DNA from: Variovorax sp037204085
GTDB taxonomy: Bacteria > Pseudomonadota > Gammaproteobacteria > Burkholderiales > Burkholderiaceae_C
Reading direction: 5' to 3'
DNA: 64,000 nt
NCBI RefSeq assembly: GCF_037204085.1
Contig: NZ_JBBCBW010000020.1
Coordinates: 44,026-108,025 of the forward strand
Shown: positions 27,316 through 35,896 of the stretch, in pieces
How positions within the stretch are numbered: the first letter of the stretch is position 1
Layout: each line of letters opens with the position of its first letter
Translations under genes and position numbers: made by a program
Notes under the pieces: model-generated
Databases searched by the model: none
The model's input: the letters and a program-made list of their open reading frames with translations, nothing else
Told to the model about the DNA's origin: nothing

Positions 27316-28959
27316 ATGTTCATGCGTCGTCGCACGGGCCTGGCCGCAGGCGCGGCGTTCACGGCCCTGGCAATGGCCGGCTGCAGCTATCACGGCGGCG
27401 CCGCTTCCACGCACGCACGCCCGGAGCCGCCGCCCACCGATTGCCGCGCCTGGGTAGGCGCCGACCGCAATCACGAGCTGCCCGGCTACCTGCTGCCGCA
27501 GCCCGGCGGCGATACTGTTTGCGTGCCGCTCGGCGTCAACGCGCATCGGCCTCCCGCGGGGTATGCAGGCGACTACTACGTCGACGAGTTCACCGACGCA
27601 CGCCTGAAGGAGCGCTGGCGTGCCTGCAAGGCCGACGCCGCCTGCTTTGCGCGCATCGACGCGCAGTTGCGGCGCTGGCTGCCGCCGAACAAGGCGCGGT
27701 CGACCCGCTCGACCGGCACCGTCGATCCCTCGGGAAAGATCGATCCGGATGGCGCGGTGGACCTGCGGCAGATCCGCCGCCCGGCCTTCTTTGCGAAGGC
27801 GCCTTATGCGGAGGCCATTGCGCGTGCCGATGCCAGCACCTACATCGTCGAGTTCACCGTGCCGCGCGACACCTTCGAGCGCATCGACCTGAAGATGACC
27901 GACCCGGTCAAGCTGCGCGGCTGGTACATCGAAGGCCGTGGCGTCGACAACGGCAAGGGCGGCACCACGCGCGCGCTCGTGGTCATGGCACCGGGCGGCG
28001 GCGGGCAGCTCACGGCCATCCAGCATCCCGACGAGAAACCCTACCGCATCGATCCGGCCACCGGCAGGGCAGTGGACATCCGCTTTCCGAACGCCACCAC
28101 CGAAACGATGGGGCAGCGCTGGTGGCGCGAGAACCTCGATGCGCTCAACCGGGCGGGTTTCGACGTGCTGGCCTACGACCGGCGCGGCGAAGGTATCTCG
28201 GGCGGGTTCAGCGACACGAACACGCTGGAGCAGGGCGAAGACGTCTTTCGCGTGCTGGCGCAGTTCGACACCGGCAACGGCCTGCGGCTTCTCACGCCGG
28301 ACGGGCGCATGCTTGCGGGGGATGAGGCCGCCGGCAAGCTGTTGGGTGGCATCAAGTCGACCCGCATTCCCATTCTGCTGGGCGGCTATTCGCGCGGCTC
28401 CATGTCGACGGCCTGGGCCATGGCCAAGAACTTTTCAGGTGCATGCAGCTACGACCTGCCGGTGCCCGAATGCGCCCCGCCCAAGGGGCTCGCAAACATC
28501 AAGGGTGCGATTCTGCTGGCGTCTTTTGCGAGCGGTGCGGGGTACCTGCCGTCGTCGCCCGACCTGGCCGACCGCAACCTGTTTCTCGGCGCCATGGCGG
28601 CGGACCATCACATCCTGTTCTATCCCAACTCGGCGCCGCTCGCGGGCATGCACCAGTGGCCGGCCGCCTTCTTCGGCAAGGGTTTGTGGGACCGCGCGGA
28701 AACGCTGGAGGGAACCGTTGCGGCCTACGACCGCATTCGCGGCGCGCGCGAAATCGTGGTGGCCCGCGCACCTCATTCGATCGAGACCTGGCCGGAGAGC
28801 GACAGGCAGTACCTGCGCGAGCGGATGGTCGCGTTTGCCAAGGTGGCGATTGCCGGCGGAACCGTTGTGCCGGGCGCCAAGCCGTGGTCGAACCTGAAAG
28901 AGCTGGTCGCGACGACGCCCGATTCCTGGGAGCCCTCGTCCAAACCCAAAGGCCGCTGA
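27316..28959 (+). CDS. Large alpha/beta hydrolase lipoprotein
   Basis: A 547-residue exported hydrolase with a lipobox (AMAGC, Cys23), so probably attached to a membrane outside the cytosol. An N-terminal region of about 170 residues without a recognised domain precedes the hydrolase core: strand VVMAPGGGGQ, FDVLAYDRRGEG, nucleophile elbow GGYSRGSMS and possible histidine in RAPHSIETW. The substrate is unknown; the size exceeds ordinary esterases. A good ribosome-binding site (GAAGGAGG) precedes the ATG. It is a single gene, followed by the XRE regulator. Confidence 0.72.
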   Translation: MFMRRRTGLAAGAAFTALAMAGCSYHGGAASTHARPEPPPTDCRAWVGADRNHELPGYLLPQPGGDTVCVPLGVNAHRPPAGYAGDYYVDEFTDARLKERWRACKADAACFARIDAQLRRWLPPNKARSTRSTGTVDPSGKIDPDGAVDLRQIRRPAFFAKAPYAEAIARADASTYIVEFTVPRDTFERIDLKMTDPVKLRGWYIEGRGVDNGKGGTTRALVVMAPGGGGQLTAIQHPDEKPYRIDPATGRAVDIRFPNATTETMGQRWWRENLDALNRAGFDVLAYDRRGEGISGGFSDTNTLEQGEDVFRVLAQFDTGNGLRLLTPDGRMLAGDEAAGKLLGGIKSTRIPILLGGYSRGSMSTAWAMAKNFSGACSYDLPVPECAPPKGLANIKGAILLASFASGAGYLPSSPDLADRNLFLGAMAADHHILFYPNSAPLAGMHQWPAAFFGKGLWDRAETLEGTVAAYDRIRGAREIVVARAPHSIETWPESDRQYLRERMVAFAKVAIAGGTVVPGAKPWSNLKELVATTPDSWEPSSKPKGR

Positions 28960-28977
28960 GGCAACTCTCATCGCGTC

Positions 28978-29017
28978 TTGACTTTGTTTCTAACATGTTG
29001 GATATTCCTCCGACATG
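28978..29017 (+). promoter_or_regulatory. Promoter and 9-6-9 inverted-repeat operator of the XRE-cupin gene
   Basis: TTGACT at 28978-28983, a 17-bp spacer and GATATT at 29001-29006 make a plausible sigma-70 promoter. Over the -10 box and the start codon lies CATGTTGGA-TATTCC-TCCGACATG (28994-29017), an inverted repeat with one mismatch in nine. A repressor bound there would block both initiation and the start codon, suggesting autoregulation by the gene product. Confidence 0.55.
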
Positions 29018-29605
29018 ATGGAAAGCCAACCCTCCAGCCTGAATGAACGCATCGCGCAGCGCGTGCGAGACCTGCGCGCCGGGCGCGGCCTTTCGCTGGA
29101 CGCGCTGGCGGTGCACTGCGGCGTGAGCCGCTCGATGATCTCGCTCATCGAACGCGGCGAAAGCAGCCCGACGGCGGTGGTGCTCGAGAAGCTTGCCACC
29201 GGCCTCGGCGTTCCGCTGGCCTCGTTGTTCGAGGCACCCCAGCCCGAGGCCGGGCCGGTCTCGCGCCTGGCCGACCAGCCGCAGTGGCGCGATCCGCACT
29301 CCGGCTATGTGCGCCGCAACGTTTCGCCCGCCGGCACCGCATCGCCCATCCACATTGTCGAGGTGCTGTTTCCGCCCAAGGCGCGCGTGGCCTACGAGAC
29401 CGCTGCGCGGGAACCGCAGGTGCACCAGCAGGTGTGGATGCTCGAAGGAACCGTCGAAGTCACGCTCGGCGACGAACACCACCGGCTCGACGCAGGCGAC
29501 TGCCTGGCGATGGTGCTCGACCGGCCCATGAGCTACTACAACCCCACCCGCAAGATCGCGCGCTATGCCGTCGTGATCGCAACCTTGCCCTTTGCTTCAA
29601 GATGA
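29015..29605 (+). CDS. XRE-family regulator with C-terminal cupin domain
   Basis: Transcription regulator of 196 residues. The helix-turn-helix spans about residues 10-65 (LDALAVHCGVSRSMISLIERGESSPTAVV is its core, given here in part as SRSMISLIERGESSP). The C-terminal half is a cupin (VHQQVWMLEGTVEVTLG and AGDCLAMV) that would bind a small effector. Two adjacent ATGs (29015 and 29018) are possible starts. It is followed 13 bp later by a GNAT acetyltransferase gene, its likely partner or target. Confidence 0.9.
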   Translation: MMESQPSSLNERIAQRVRDLRAGRGLSLDALAVHCGVSRSMISLIERGESSPTAVVLEKLATGLGVPLASLFEAPQPEAGPVSRLADQPQWRDPHSGYVRRNVSPAGTASPIHIVEVLFPPKARVAYETAAREPQVHQQVWMLEGTVEVTLGDEHHRLDAGDCLAMVLDRPMSYYNPTRKIARYAVVIATLPFASR

Positions 29606-29618
29606 TCGTGGAGATGAG

Positions 29619-30152
29619 ATGACAGATACGGCAACACTCGCGCCAAGCATTCGCGCCCTGACCAGCGTCAACGACGCGCACATCTGGCAGCTTGCCGATG
29701 TGCTTATCGACTGCGTGGAGGGCGGTGCATCCGTCAGCTTCATGCTGCCGCTCACGCGCGATCGCGCACTCGCCTTCTGGCAGCGCGTTGGCGAAGGCGT
29801 GGCACGCGGCGAGCGCGCGCTGCTGGTGGCCGAAGATGCGCAAGGCATCGTCGGAACCGTGCAGCTCGTGCTCGACCAGCCCGAGAACCAGCCGCACCGC
29901 GCGGAGGTGTCGAAGATGCTCGTGCACCGGCGGGCCAGGCGGCAGGGCATTGGTGCGCTGCTGATGCAGGCCGCCGAGCAGCTTGCCCGCGAAGCGGGAA
30001 AGACCTTGCTGGTGCTCGACACATCGAGCGCCGAGGCCGAGCGGCTTTATGCCCGCCAGGGCTGGACGCGCGTTGGCGTGATTCCGGGCTTTGCACGGCT
30101 GCCGGGCGGCGAGCCCTGCGACACCACTTACTTCTACCGGGCCCTGGGCTAG
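29619..30152 (+). CDS. GNAT-family N-acetyltransferase
   Basis: Acetyltransferase of 177 residues. The acetyl-CoA loop is visible as VHRRARRQGIGALLM (R/Q-x-x-G-x-G/A pattern), followed by LVLDTSSAEAERLYARQGW, the usual C-terminal GNAT strand. The ATG at 29619 follows a GGAG site. It is arranged with an XRE-cupin regulator, a pairing seen for acetyltransferases that inactivate small amines or antibiotics. The substrate here is unknown and the link to resistance is only a possibility. Confidence 0.88.
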   Translation: MTDTATLAPSIRALTSVNDAHIWQLADVLIDCVEGGASVSFMLPLTRDRALAFWQRVGEGVARGERALLVAEDAQGIVGTVQLVLDQPENQPHRAEVSKMLVHRRARRQGIGALLMQAAEQLAREAGKTLLVLDTSSAEAERLYARQGWTRVGVIPGFARLPGGEPCDTTYFYRALG

Positions 30153-30194
30153 GGTGACCGGTTCGGCGCGCGGCCTGTCATCATTCGCGCCTGC

Positions 30195-31865
30195 ATGAAC
30201 CAGGAAACGACCCTCCCCATGGACCTGTTGAATCGCGCCAGGCAGGTCTTGGCCGCGGCCGACGGCACGCTGCCGGGTGCCGCCGCCACGCCCGAGGCGG
30301 GCTGCGTCGCGTTCGTTGCGCTGGGCGACGGCGCGAGCCGCGCACGCGTCACGGCCGGGCGCGGTGCCACCGCCGAAGAGGCCTGGCAGCAGGCGGGCGA
30401 TGCCGCGCTTGCGCTCGTCCGGCGCATCGGCCTGGAGCCCTGCCGCATGCGCGTGGAAATCGTCGACGAGGTCGAGGCCATGACCTGGGGCGCATTGAAA
30501 GAGCGCCTGTCACGCACCAAGCGCAACTACTTCAACCGGGGCGTGTCCTTCGACGCGAAGTTCGAAGTGGCGCTGCTCGCGCCCGAGATCAACGGCAGCG
30601 CCATCTTCTACAACGGCACCGTGGAACATGCGGAGCCCAATCCGGGCAACCTGCGCCTGCACGGGCAGAGGCGCTTCGCAAGAGACATCGACTTTCCCTC
30701 GGACGACGACGCGCCGGTGTGGTGCTTCACGACCCGCGGCGCCTACGTCGACGCCGAGGGGGCATGGCCGCTTACGGCCAAGGGCCAGGCCGCGGGCTAT
30801 CGAACGCTGCCTGAATGGAATGCAAGCCAGGTGCGCCGCCTTGTGGAAACCGCGAGCGACTACCTCGCCGCGCAGGTCAAGCCTTCGGGCGAGTTCTACT
30901 ACGGATGGTTTCCGTGTTTCGACCGGCCGATTCCCACCTACAACACCCTACGGCACGCGAGCTCTACCTACGCGCTGCTCGAGGCCTGGGAGCTGACCCG
31001 CAGCGATACCCAGAAGGCGGCCATCGACCGCTCGCTGGCCTTTTTGAAGAACCGGCTCATCCGCGAGGTCGAACTGCCCGACGGCACGCGCGCCGCCTAC
31101 CTGCTGGACGTGGGCAATGAAATCAAGCTCGGCGGCAATGCGGTGTGCCTGCTGGCGCTGGTCAAGTACACCGAACTCACCGGCGATGCGAAGTACCAGC
31201 CGTTGATGGAGCAACTCGCGCTTGGCATACGTGCCATGCAAGACCCTGCGAGCGGGCGCTTCGTGCATGTGCTCAACCACCCGGGGCTCGACGTGAAAGA
31301 TGAGTTCCGCGTCATCTACTACGACGGCGAAGCCGCCTTCGGACTGATGCGCCTCTATGGCCTCACGCGCGATGACCGGTGGCTGGCCGTGGTCGAAAAA
31401 GCCTTTGAGCATTTCATTGCGGCGGAGCACTGGCGCGCGCATGACCATTGGCTGAGCTATTGCGTCAACGAGCTCACGCGCTATCGTCCCGAAACGCGCT
31501 ATTACCGGTTCGGCCTGCAGAACGTGGCCGACTACCTCGACTTCGTGCTGCAGCGCATCACCACCTTTCCCACGCTGCTCGAGCTGATGATGGCCGCGCG
31601 CGAAATGGTGGCGCGGCTCGACGCCGACCCCGCGTTGCGCCCGCTGCTCGAAGGGCTCGACCGCGACAAGTTCGACCGTGCGCTCGAGCATCGCGCGCGC
31701 TACCTGGCCAACGGTTACTTCTGGCCCGAGCTCGCCATGTTTTTCCGGAACCCCGAACGCGTGGCGGGTTCGTTCTTTATCAAGCACCACAGCTACCGCG
31801 TTCGCATCGACGACGTGGAGCACTATCTTTCGGGCCTTGTCGCCTACTGGAAATACCGCCGATGA
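30195..31865 (+). CDS. Unassigned protein with helical toroid-like C-terminal domain
   Basis: A 556-residue protein without signal peptide that I cannot place in a family. The N-terminal 200 residues look mixed alpha/beta and end near VWCFTTRGAYVDAEG. From about residue 215 onward, repeated helix pairs with aromatic-rich turns (GEFYYGWFPCFDRPIPTYN, DEFRVIYYDGEAAFGLMRLYG, HDHWLSYCVNELTRY) recall alpha/alpha-toroid glycan enzymes such as epimerases or lyases. The stop overlaps the start of an aldose 1-epimerase gene (ATGA), so translational coupling suggests a carbohydrate function. This is inference from architecture and context. Confidence 0.6.
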   Translation: MNQETTLPMDLLNRARQVLAAADGTLPGAAATPEAGCVAFVALGDGASRARVTAGRGATAEEAWQQAGDAALALVRRIGLEPCRMRVEIVDEVEAMTWGALKERLSRTKRNYFNRGVSFDAKFEVALLAPEINGSAIFYNGTVEHAEPNPGNLRLHGQRRFARDIDFPSDDDAPVWCFTTRGAYVDAEGAWPLTAKGQAAGYRTLPEWNASQVRRLVETASDYLAAQVKPSGEFYYGWFPCFDRPIPTYNTLRHASSTYALLEAWELTRSDTQKAAIDRSLAFLKNRLIREVELPDGTRAAYLLDVGNEIKLGGNAVCLLALVKYTELTGDAKYQPLMEQLALGIRAMQDPASGRFVHVLNHPGLDVKDEFRVIYYDGEAAFGLMRLYGLTRDDRWLAVVEKAFEHFIAAEHWRAHDHWLSYCVNELTRYRPETRYYRFGLQNVADYLDFVLQRITTFPTLLELMMAAREMVARLDADPALRPLLEGLDRDKFDRALEHRARYLANGYFWPELAMFFRNPERVAGSFFIKHHSYRVRIDDVEHYLSGLVAYWKYRR

Positions 31866-32929
31866 ACAGCAGCATCACCTCGCGCGAGTTCGGCCGCATG
31901 CCCGATGGGCGCACCGTGACTGAATACACCCTCGACAACGGCCGGGGCCTCAGCCTCAGCGCCATCAACCTTGGCGGCATCGTCACGGCGCTGCACGTGC
32001 CCGATCGCGAAGGGCAGAGCGGCAACATCGTGCTCGGCCTGCCCACGCTCGAGGACTACCTGAAGCCGCATCCGCACTTCGGCACCATCGTCGGCCGCTA
32101 TGCCAACCGCATTGCGGGCGGGCGCTTCACGCTCGACGGCGTTGCGCATCAAGTCGCGGTGAACAACGGCGCCAACTCGCTGCATGGCGGGCACAAGGGC
32201 TTTGGTACGCGCTTCTGGCACATCGAAGAGGTGCCGGCGGACAGCGCGGCGGGCGAAGTGGCCATTGAGCTGCGCTACACCAGTGCGGACGGCGAAGAAG
32301 GCTTTCCGGGCGAGGTGCAGGTGACCGTGCGCTACGTGCTCGGCACCACCGACAACACATGGCGCATCGACTACCGCGCGGTGACCGACCGGGCCACGGT
32401 GTTGAACCTGAGCCACCACGACTACTTCAACCTGGCGGGCGGCGGCGCGGTGCGGGACCATCGGCTGACCATTCCCGCGAGCCGCTTCTCCCCCGTGGAT
32501 GCGGGCCTGATTCCGCTCGGTCTGGCGCCCGTGGACGGAACGCCGTTCGACTTTCGCGTGCCCACGCAGATCGGCGCGCGCATGGACGAACCGCATGAGC
32601 AGTTGCGCGTGGCCGGCGGCTACGACCACAACTGGGTGCTCGACCGCGAGCCGGCCGGCCTGGCACTGGCCGCACGCCTGGAGCACGAGCCCTCAGGCCG
32701 CGTGATGGAGGTGCTGACGACGGAACCGGCGGTGCAGTTCTACTCGGGCAACTTTCTCGACGGCAGCCTTCGCGGGCGCGACGGGGAAAGCTTCAACCAA
32801 GGCGCCGGACTGTGCCTGGAAACGCAGCACTACCCCGACTCGCCGAACCAGCCGGGCTTTCCTTCGACGGTGCTCCGGCCTGGAGAAACCTTCAGCAGCA
32901 GCACGCTGCACCGCTTCGGCGTTGCTTGA
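31862..32929 (+). CDS. galM: Aldose 1-epimerase (mutarotase)
   Basis: Interconverts alpha and beta anomers of aldoses, supplying the correct form to the sugar dehydrogenase. The 355 residues show GalM motifs: GRYANRIAGGRFTLDG, NNGANSLHGGHKGFG, catalytic histidine in LSHHDYFNLAGGG and catalytic glutamate near the end in CLETQHYPDSPNQPGFPS. It overlaps the upstream unassigned gene by 4 bp. It is convergent with the lactonase gene, and its place beside the oxidative pentose locus fits L-arabinose or D-galactose use. Confidence 0.92.
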   Translation: MNSSITSREFGRMPDGRTVTEYTLDNGRGLSLSAINLGGIVTALHVPDREGQSGNIVLGLPTLEDYLKPHPHFGTIVGRYANRIAGGRFTLDGVAHQVAVNNGANSLHGGHKGFGTRFWHIEEVPADSAAGEVAIELRYTSADGEEGFPGEVQVTVRYVLGTTDNTWRIDYRAVTDRATVLNLSHHDYFNLAGGGAVRDHRLTIPASRFSPVDAGLIPLGLAPVDGTPFDFRVPTQIGARMDEPHEQLRVAGGYDHNWVLDREPAGLALAARLEHEPSGRVMEVLTTEPAVQFYSGNFLDGSLRGRDGESFNQGAGLCLETQHYPDSPNQPGFPSTVLRPGETFSSSTLHRFGVA

Positions 32930-32933
32930 ATAG

Positions 32934-33884
32934 CTAGCCGTTGACCGCAGCCGCGCCGAACTCCGCGGCGGGCAGGCCGGGGCTTCCGATGCGAACCGAA
33001 AACAGCGCGCCGGCCAGCGGCTCCGCTTCGACCTGCTTGGCCGTGAGCCCGCTGCGCGCGGTGGTGATGTAGAGCGTGCACATGTCTTCGTCGCCGAAGG
33101 CGCAGTCGGTGACGTTGCTGGCAGGCAGTTCGATGCGGCACAGCTCGGCGCCGCTCACCGGGTCATGGCAGCTCACGCAGTGCCCGCCCCAGCGCGCAAT
33201 CCACAGGCGGCCGGCCGCGTCGGTCGTCATGCCGTCGGGCAGGCCGTCGCCCTCGGCAAAGCGCAGCCACACCCGCTTGTTGCTCACGGTGCCGGCCTCG
33301 CGGTCGAAGTCATACGCATACACGCAGCCTTCGACGGTGGCGTTGAAATACATCGTGCGTTCGTCGAGCGACCATGCGGGCCCGTTGGTGACGGCAAATC
33401 CGTCGTCGTGGCGCGTGCAGCGGCTGTCGGCATCGAAGCGGTAGAGCGCACCCGTCGGTGCCACGCAGTCGAAGTCCATGGTGCCGCCCCAGAAGCGGCC
33501 CTTGCTGTCGCACTTGCCGTCGTTGAAGCGGTTGCCGGGCCGGTCGAGCTCGGGCTGGTGCAGGTAGCGGGGCGGCACATCGAGTGCCGGGTCGAACAGG
33601 GCGAAGCCGCGGCGCATGGTGACGAGCAGCCCCGGCGCGCCCGCGCGCTCGGCCAGTGCGGTGATCTCTTCGTCGAACTGCCAGCTGTGGCGCGCGCCGA
33701 TTTGCGGGTCGTAGCGGTACAGGCGGCATCCGAGGATGTCGATCCAGTAGAGCGCCCGTTCGCGCGGCGACCACAGCGTGCCCTCGCCGAGCGTGGCTTC
33801 CGCCCGCCACAGGCATTCGGGCTGGCCGAGGATGGTTGGCGCACCGAGGGGTGCGGGCGCGGATGTGCTGCCGTTCTGGGTCAT
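32934..33884 (-). CDS. SMP-30/gluconolactonase family sugar lactonase
   Basis: Six-bladed beta-propeller lactonase of 316 residues that hydrolyses sugar 1,5- or 1,4-lactones, probably L-arabinono-lactone here. Metal ligands typical of the family can be located: Glu in LGEGTLWSPRE, Asn in NRFNDGKCD and Asp in GLPDGMTTDAAGRLW. The ATG at 33884 is chosen; an in-frame GTG lies four codons upstream. It is divergent from the SDR dehydrogenase whose product it would hydrolyse, across a promoter with TTGATA/TATCAA sites. Gluconolactonase is the alternative name. Confidence 0.88.
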   Translation of the reverse strand: MTQNGSTSAPAPLGAPTILGQPECLWRAEATLGEGTLWSPRERALYWIDILGCRLYRYDPQIGARHSWQFDEEITALAERAGAPGLLVTMRRGFALFDPALDVPPRYLHQPELDRPGNRFNDGKCDSKGRFWGGTMDFDCVAPTGALYRFDADSRCTRHDDGFAVTNGPAWSLDERTMYFNATVEGCVYAYDFDREAGTVSNKRVWLRFAEGDGLPDGMTTDAAGRLWIARWGGHCVSCHDPVSGAELCRIELPASNVTDCAFGDEDMCTLYITTARSGLTAKQVEAEPLAGALFSVRIGSPGLPAAEFGAAAVNG

Positions 33885-33930
33885 TTGTTTTTGCACCTTC
33901 GTTGTCTCGGGTCCTTGACGCGGCGGATCG

Positions 33931-33959
33931 TATCAAGGCATATTGATAATAGAAATCAA
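33931..33959. promoter_or_regulatory. TATCAA/TTGATA operator cluster, lactonase-SDR divergent promoter
   Basis: TATCAA (33931-33936), six bases, TTGATA (33943-33948), six bases, ATCAA (33955-33959). Thus TTGAT-N7-ATCAA forms one dyad and TATCAA-N6-TTGATA another, sharing the central half-site. The same half-site recurs in the LysR/dehydrogenase promoter at 35804-35846. LysR-type regulators commonly bind such T-N-A dyads; binding by the neighbouring GbpR-like protein is inferred. Confidence 0.55.
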
Positions 33960-33991
33960 AGTTTATGGCATTAACTGATATTGGTTTTGCA

Positions 33992-34798
33992 ATGTCATCG
34001 CCAAGCCCGGAGACACACACCTTGACGGATTCCCAGAAGTTATCGATTCACCCCAGCCTGAAGGGGCGCGCCGTGTTTGTCACGGGCGGGGGCAGCGGCA
34101 TTGGCGCGGCCATTGTTGCCGCCTTTGCCGCGCAGGGCGCGCGGGTGGCGTTCATCGACATTGCCGAAGGCGCCAGTGCGGCGCTGGCGCAACGGATCGC
34201 CGATGAAGGCCATGCGGCGCCGTGGTGGCGCGCCTGCGACGTGCGCGACATCGGCGCCATGCAGAAGGCCATTGCCGACGCGGCCGCCGAGCTGGGCGAC
34301 TTTGCCGTGCTGGTCAACAACGTGGCGAGCGACGACCGCCACACGCTGGAGTCGGTCACGCCCGACTACTACGACAACCGCATGGCCATCAACGAGCGGC
34401 CCGCGCTGTTTGCCATTCAATCGGTGGTGCCGGGCATGCGGCGGCTGGGCTTCGGCTCGGTGGTCAACCTGGGATCGACGGGCTGGCAGACCAAGGGCTC
34501 GGGCTACCCTTGCTATGCCATTGCCAAGTCGTCGGTCAACGGCCTCACGCGCGGCCTGGCGGTGGACCTGGGCCGCGACCGCATCCGCATCAACACCGTG
34601 TCGCCCGGCTGGGTGATGACCGACCGGCAGGTGCAGCTCTGGCTCGACGACGAGGGCGAACAGGCGCTCAAGCGCAACCAGTGCCTGCCCGACAAGCTCA
34701 TGCCCGAGGACATCGCGCGCATGGTGCTGTTCCTCGCGTCGGACGACGCGAAGATGTGCACCGCGCAGGAGTTCACGGTGGACGCGGGCTGGACCTGA
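33992..34798 (+). CDS. SDR-family sugar 1-dehydrogenase (probable L-arabinose/D-galactose dehydrogenase)
   Basis: NAD(P)-dependent short-chain dehydrogenase of 268 residues. The cofactor loop is VTGGGSGIG, followed by NNVAS, catalytic Ser in NLGSTGW and YAIAK (Tyr and Lys of the active site). The context of mutarotase, lactonase, aldonate dehydratase and ChvE-type import suggests it oxidises an aldose at C1 to the lactone. The ATG at 33992 is used because family similarity starts near SLKGRAVFVTGG; an ATG at 33965 is also possible. It ends right at the convergent LysR gene. Confidence 0.85.
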   Translation: MSSPSPETHTLTDSQKLSIHPSLKGRAVFVTGGGSGIGAAIVAAFAAQGARVAFIDIAEGASAALAQRIADEGHAAPWWRACDVRDIGAMQKAIADAAAELGDFAVLVNNVASDDRHTLESVTPDYYDNRMAINERPALFAIQSVVPGMRRLGFGSVVNLGSTGWQTKGSGYPCYAIAKSSVNGLTRGLAVDLGRDRIRINTVSPGWVMTDRQVQLWLDDEGEQALKRNQCLPDKLMPEDIARMVLFLASDDAKMCTAQEFTVDAGWT

Positions 34799-35758
34799 TC
34801 AGTCCATCTCGAGCTTGCGGCCGTAGACGCTGAAGCTCGCGGTTTTCAGCGCCCTCATCATCACCTTGGCCGCGGGCGAGAGCAGCCGGTCGGTACGCGT
34901 GATGATGCCGAAGGCGTCCATGTGGCAGGGCATGTCCAGCGGCAGCAGCGACACGATGCCGTGCGCGGCGTAGTAGCGCGCCACGTCGCTCGCGAGCACG
35001 GCGACCATGTCGCTTTGCTGCAGCATGCGCGTGATGAAGAGCAGGGCCGAGCTCTCGATGATGTTGCCCGGCGGTGAAAGGCCTTCCTCCTGGAACATCA
35101 GCTCGAAGCGGTGGCGCAGCACGCTGCCCGCGGGCGGCACGATCCAGCCGGCACCCACCACGTCGCGCAGCGTGAGGCTGCTCATGCCCAGCAGCGGATG
35201 GCCGGGGCGCACCAGCGCGCACACCGGCTCCTCGGCCAGCGCCTCGTAGCGCAGCTGCGACTTGTCGTGCTCGGCGAACAGCCGCGCCACCAGGATGTCG
35301 AGCTTGCCCTGCTCGAGGCGGTCGATCAGCACCGCGCTGGTCTCGATCTCGAGCGACACGCGCAGGTCGGGCTGTTCGCGCTTCACCATGGCCACCGCGG
35401 GCGGCATCAGCGTGAGGCCCGGCGCGGTGATGGCGCCCACGCCCACCTGCCCGAAGCGGCCCGCCTTCAGCGCGGTGAGCTCGTCGTGCGCCTGGTTCAG
35501 GCTGGCCAGCGCCACGCGGGCGTGGCGGATCATGGTTTCGCCGTACCAGGTGGGGCGCATGCCGCGCGGCAGGCGGTCGAACAGCGGCACCTCCAGCACG
35601 TCTTCCAGGTCTTTCAGCAGCTTGGAGGCCGCGGGCTGGGTCATGTTGAGCACCTGCGCCGCGCGGTGGATGTTGCCTTCCTCCGCCAGGGCCACCAGCA
35701 AAAGCAGCTGCCGTGTCTTGAGGCGGGCGCGGATGAACCAGTGGTTGTAGTTGGTCAT
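34799..35758 (-). CDS. LysR-family regulator, GbpR-like
   Basis: A 319-residue LysR regulator: N-terminal HTH (LVALAEEGNIHRAAQVLNMTQ onward, about residues 18-60) and an effector-binding domain. N-terminal blocks resemble GbpR of Agrobacterium and Azospirillum, which controls chvE-type sugar-binding protein genes in response to arabinose, galactose and fucose. Its gene is divergent from the semialdehyde dehydrogenase gene that starts the catabolic and transport run containing chvE, which fits that role. The shared TTGATA sites in both promoters of the locus are probable binding sites. Confidence 0.88.
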   Translation of the reverse strand: MTNYNHWFIRARLKTRQLLLLVALAEEGNIHRAAQVLNMTQPAASKLLKDLEDVLEVPLFDRLPRGMRPTWYGETMIRHARVALASLNQAHDELTALKAGRFGQVGVGAITAPGLTLMPPAVAMVKREQPDLRVSLEIETSAVLIDRLEQGKLDILVARLFAEHDKSQLRYEALAEEPVCALVRPGHPLLGMSSLTLRDVVGAGWIVPPAGSVLRHRFELMFQEEGLSPPGNIIESSALLFITRMLQQSDMVAVLASDVARYYAAHGIVSLLPLDMPCHMDAFGIITRTDRLLSPAAKVMMRALKTASFSVYGRKLEMD

Positions 35759-35803
35759 TTGTTATTGAAACTTTGGGCTGCCGGGTTTTCCAGAATCCAG
35801 CGA

Positions 35804-35846
35804 TTGATATGCATTTTGTCGAAAAAATGATTGGATTGATATCAAT
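35804..35846. promoter_or_regulatory. TTGATA sites including a perfect 12-bp dyad, LysR-dehydrogenase promoter
   Basis: TTGATA at 35804-35809 and ATTGATATCAAT at 35835-35846, an exact palindrome, lie between the divergent LysR gene and the dehydrogenase gene at 35897. The half-sites match those at 33931-33959 in the other divergent promoter of this locus. These are candidate binding sites of the GbpR-like regulator. Confidence 0.55.
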
Positions 35847-35896
35847 TCTGTTTCTAGACTCGCGGCACTTCAAGAAAACGAGAGGCAAGAAGCGCG

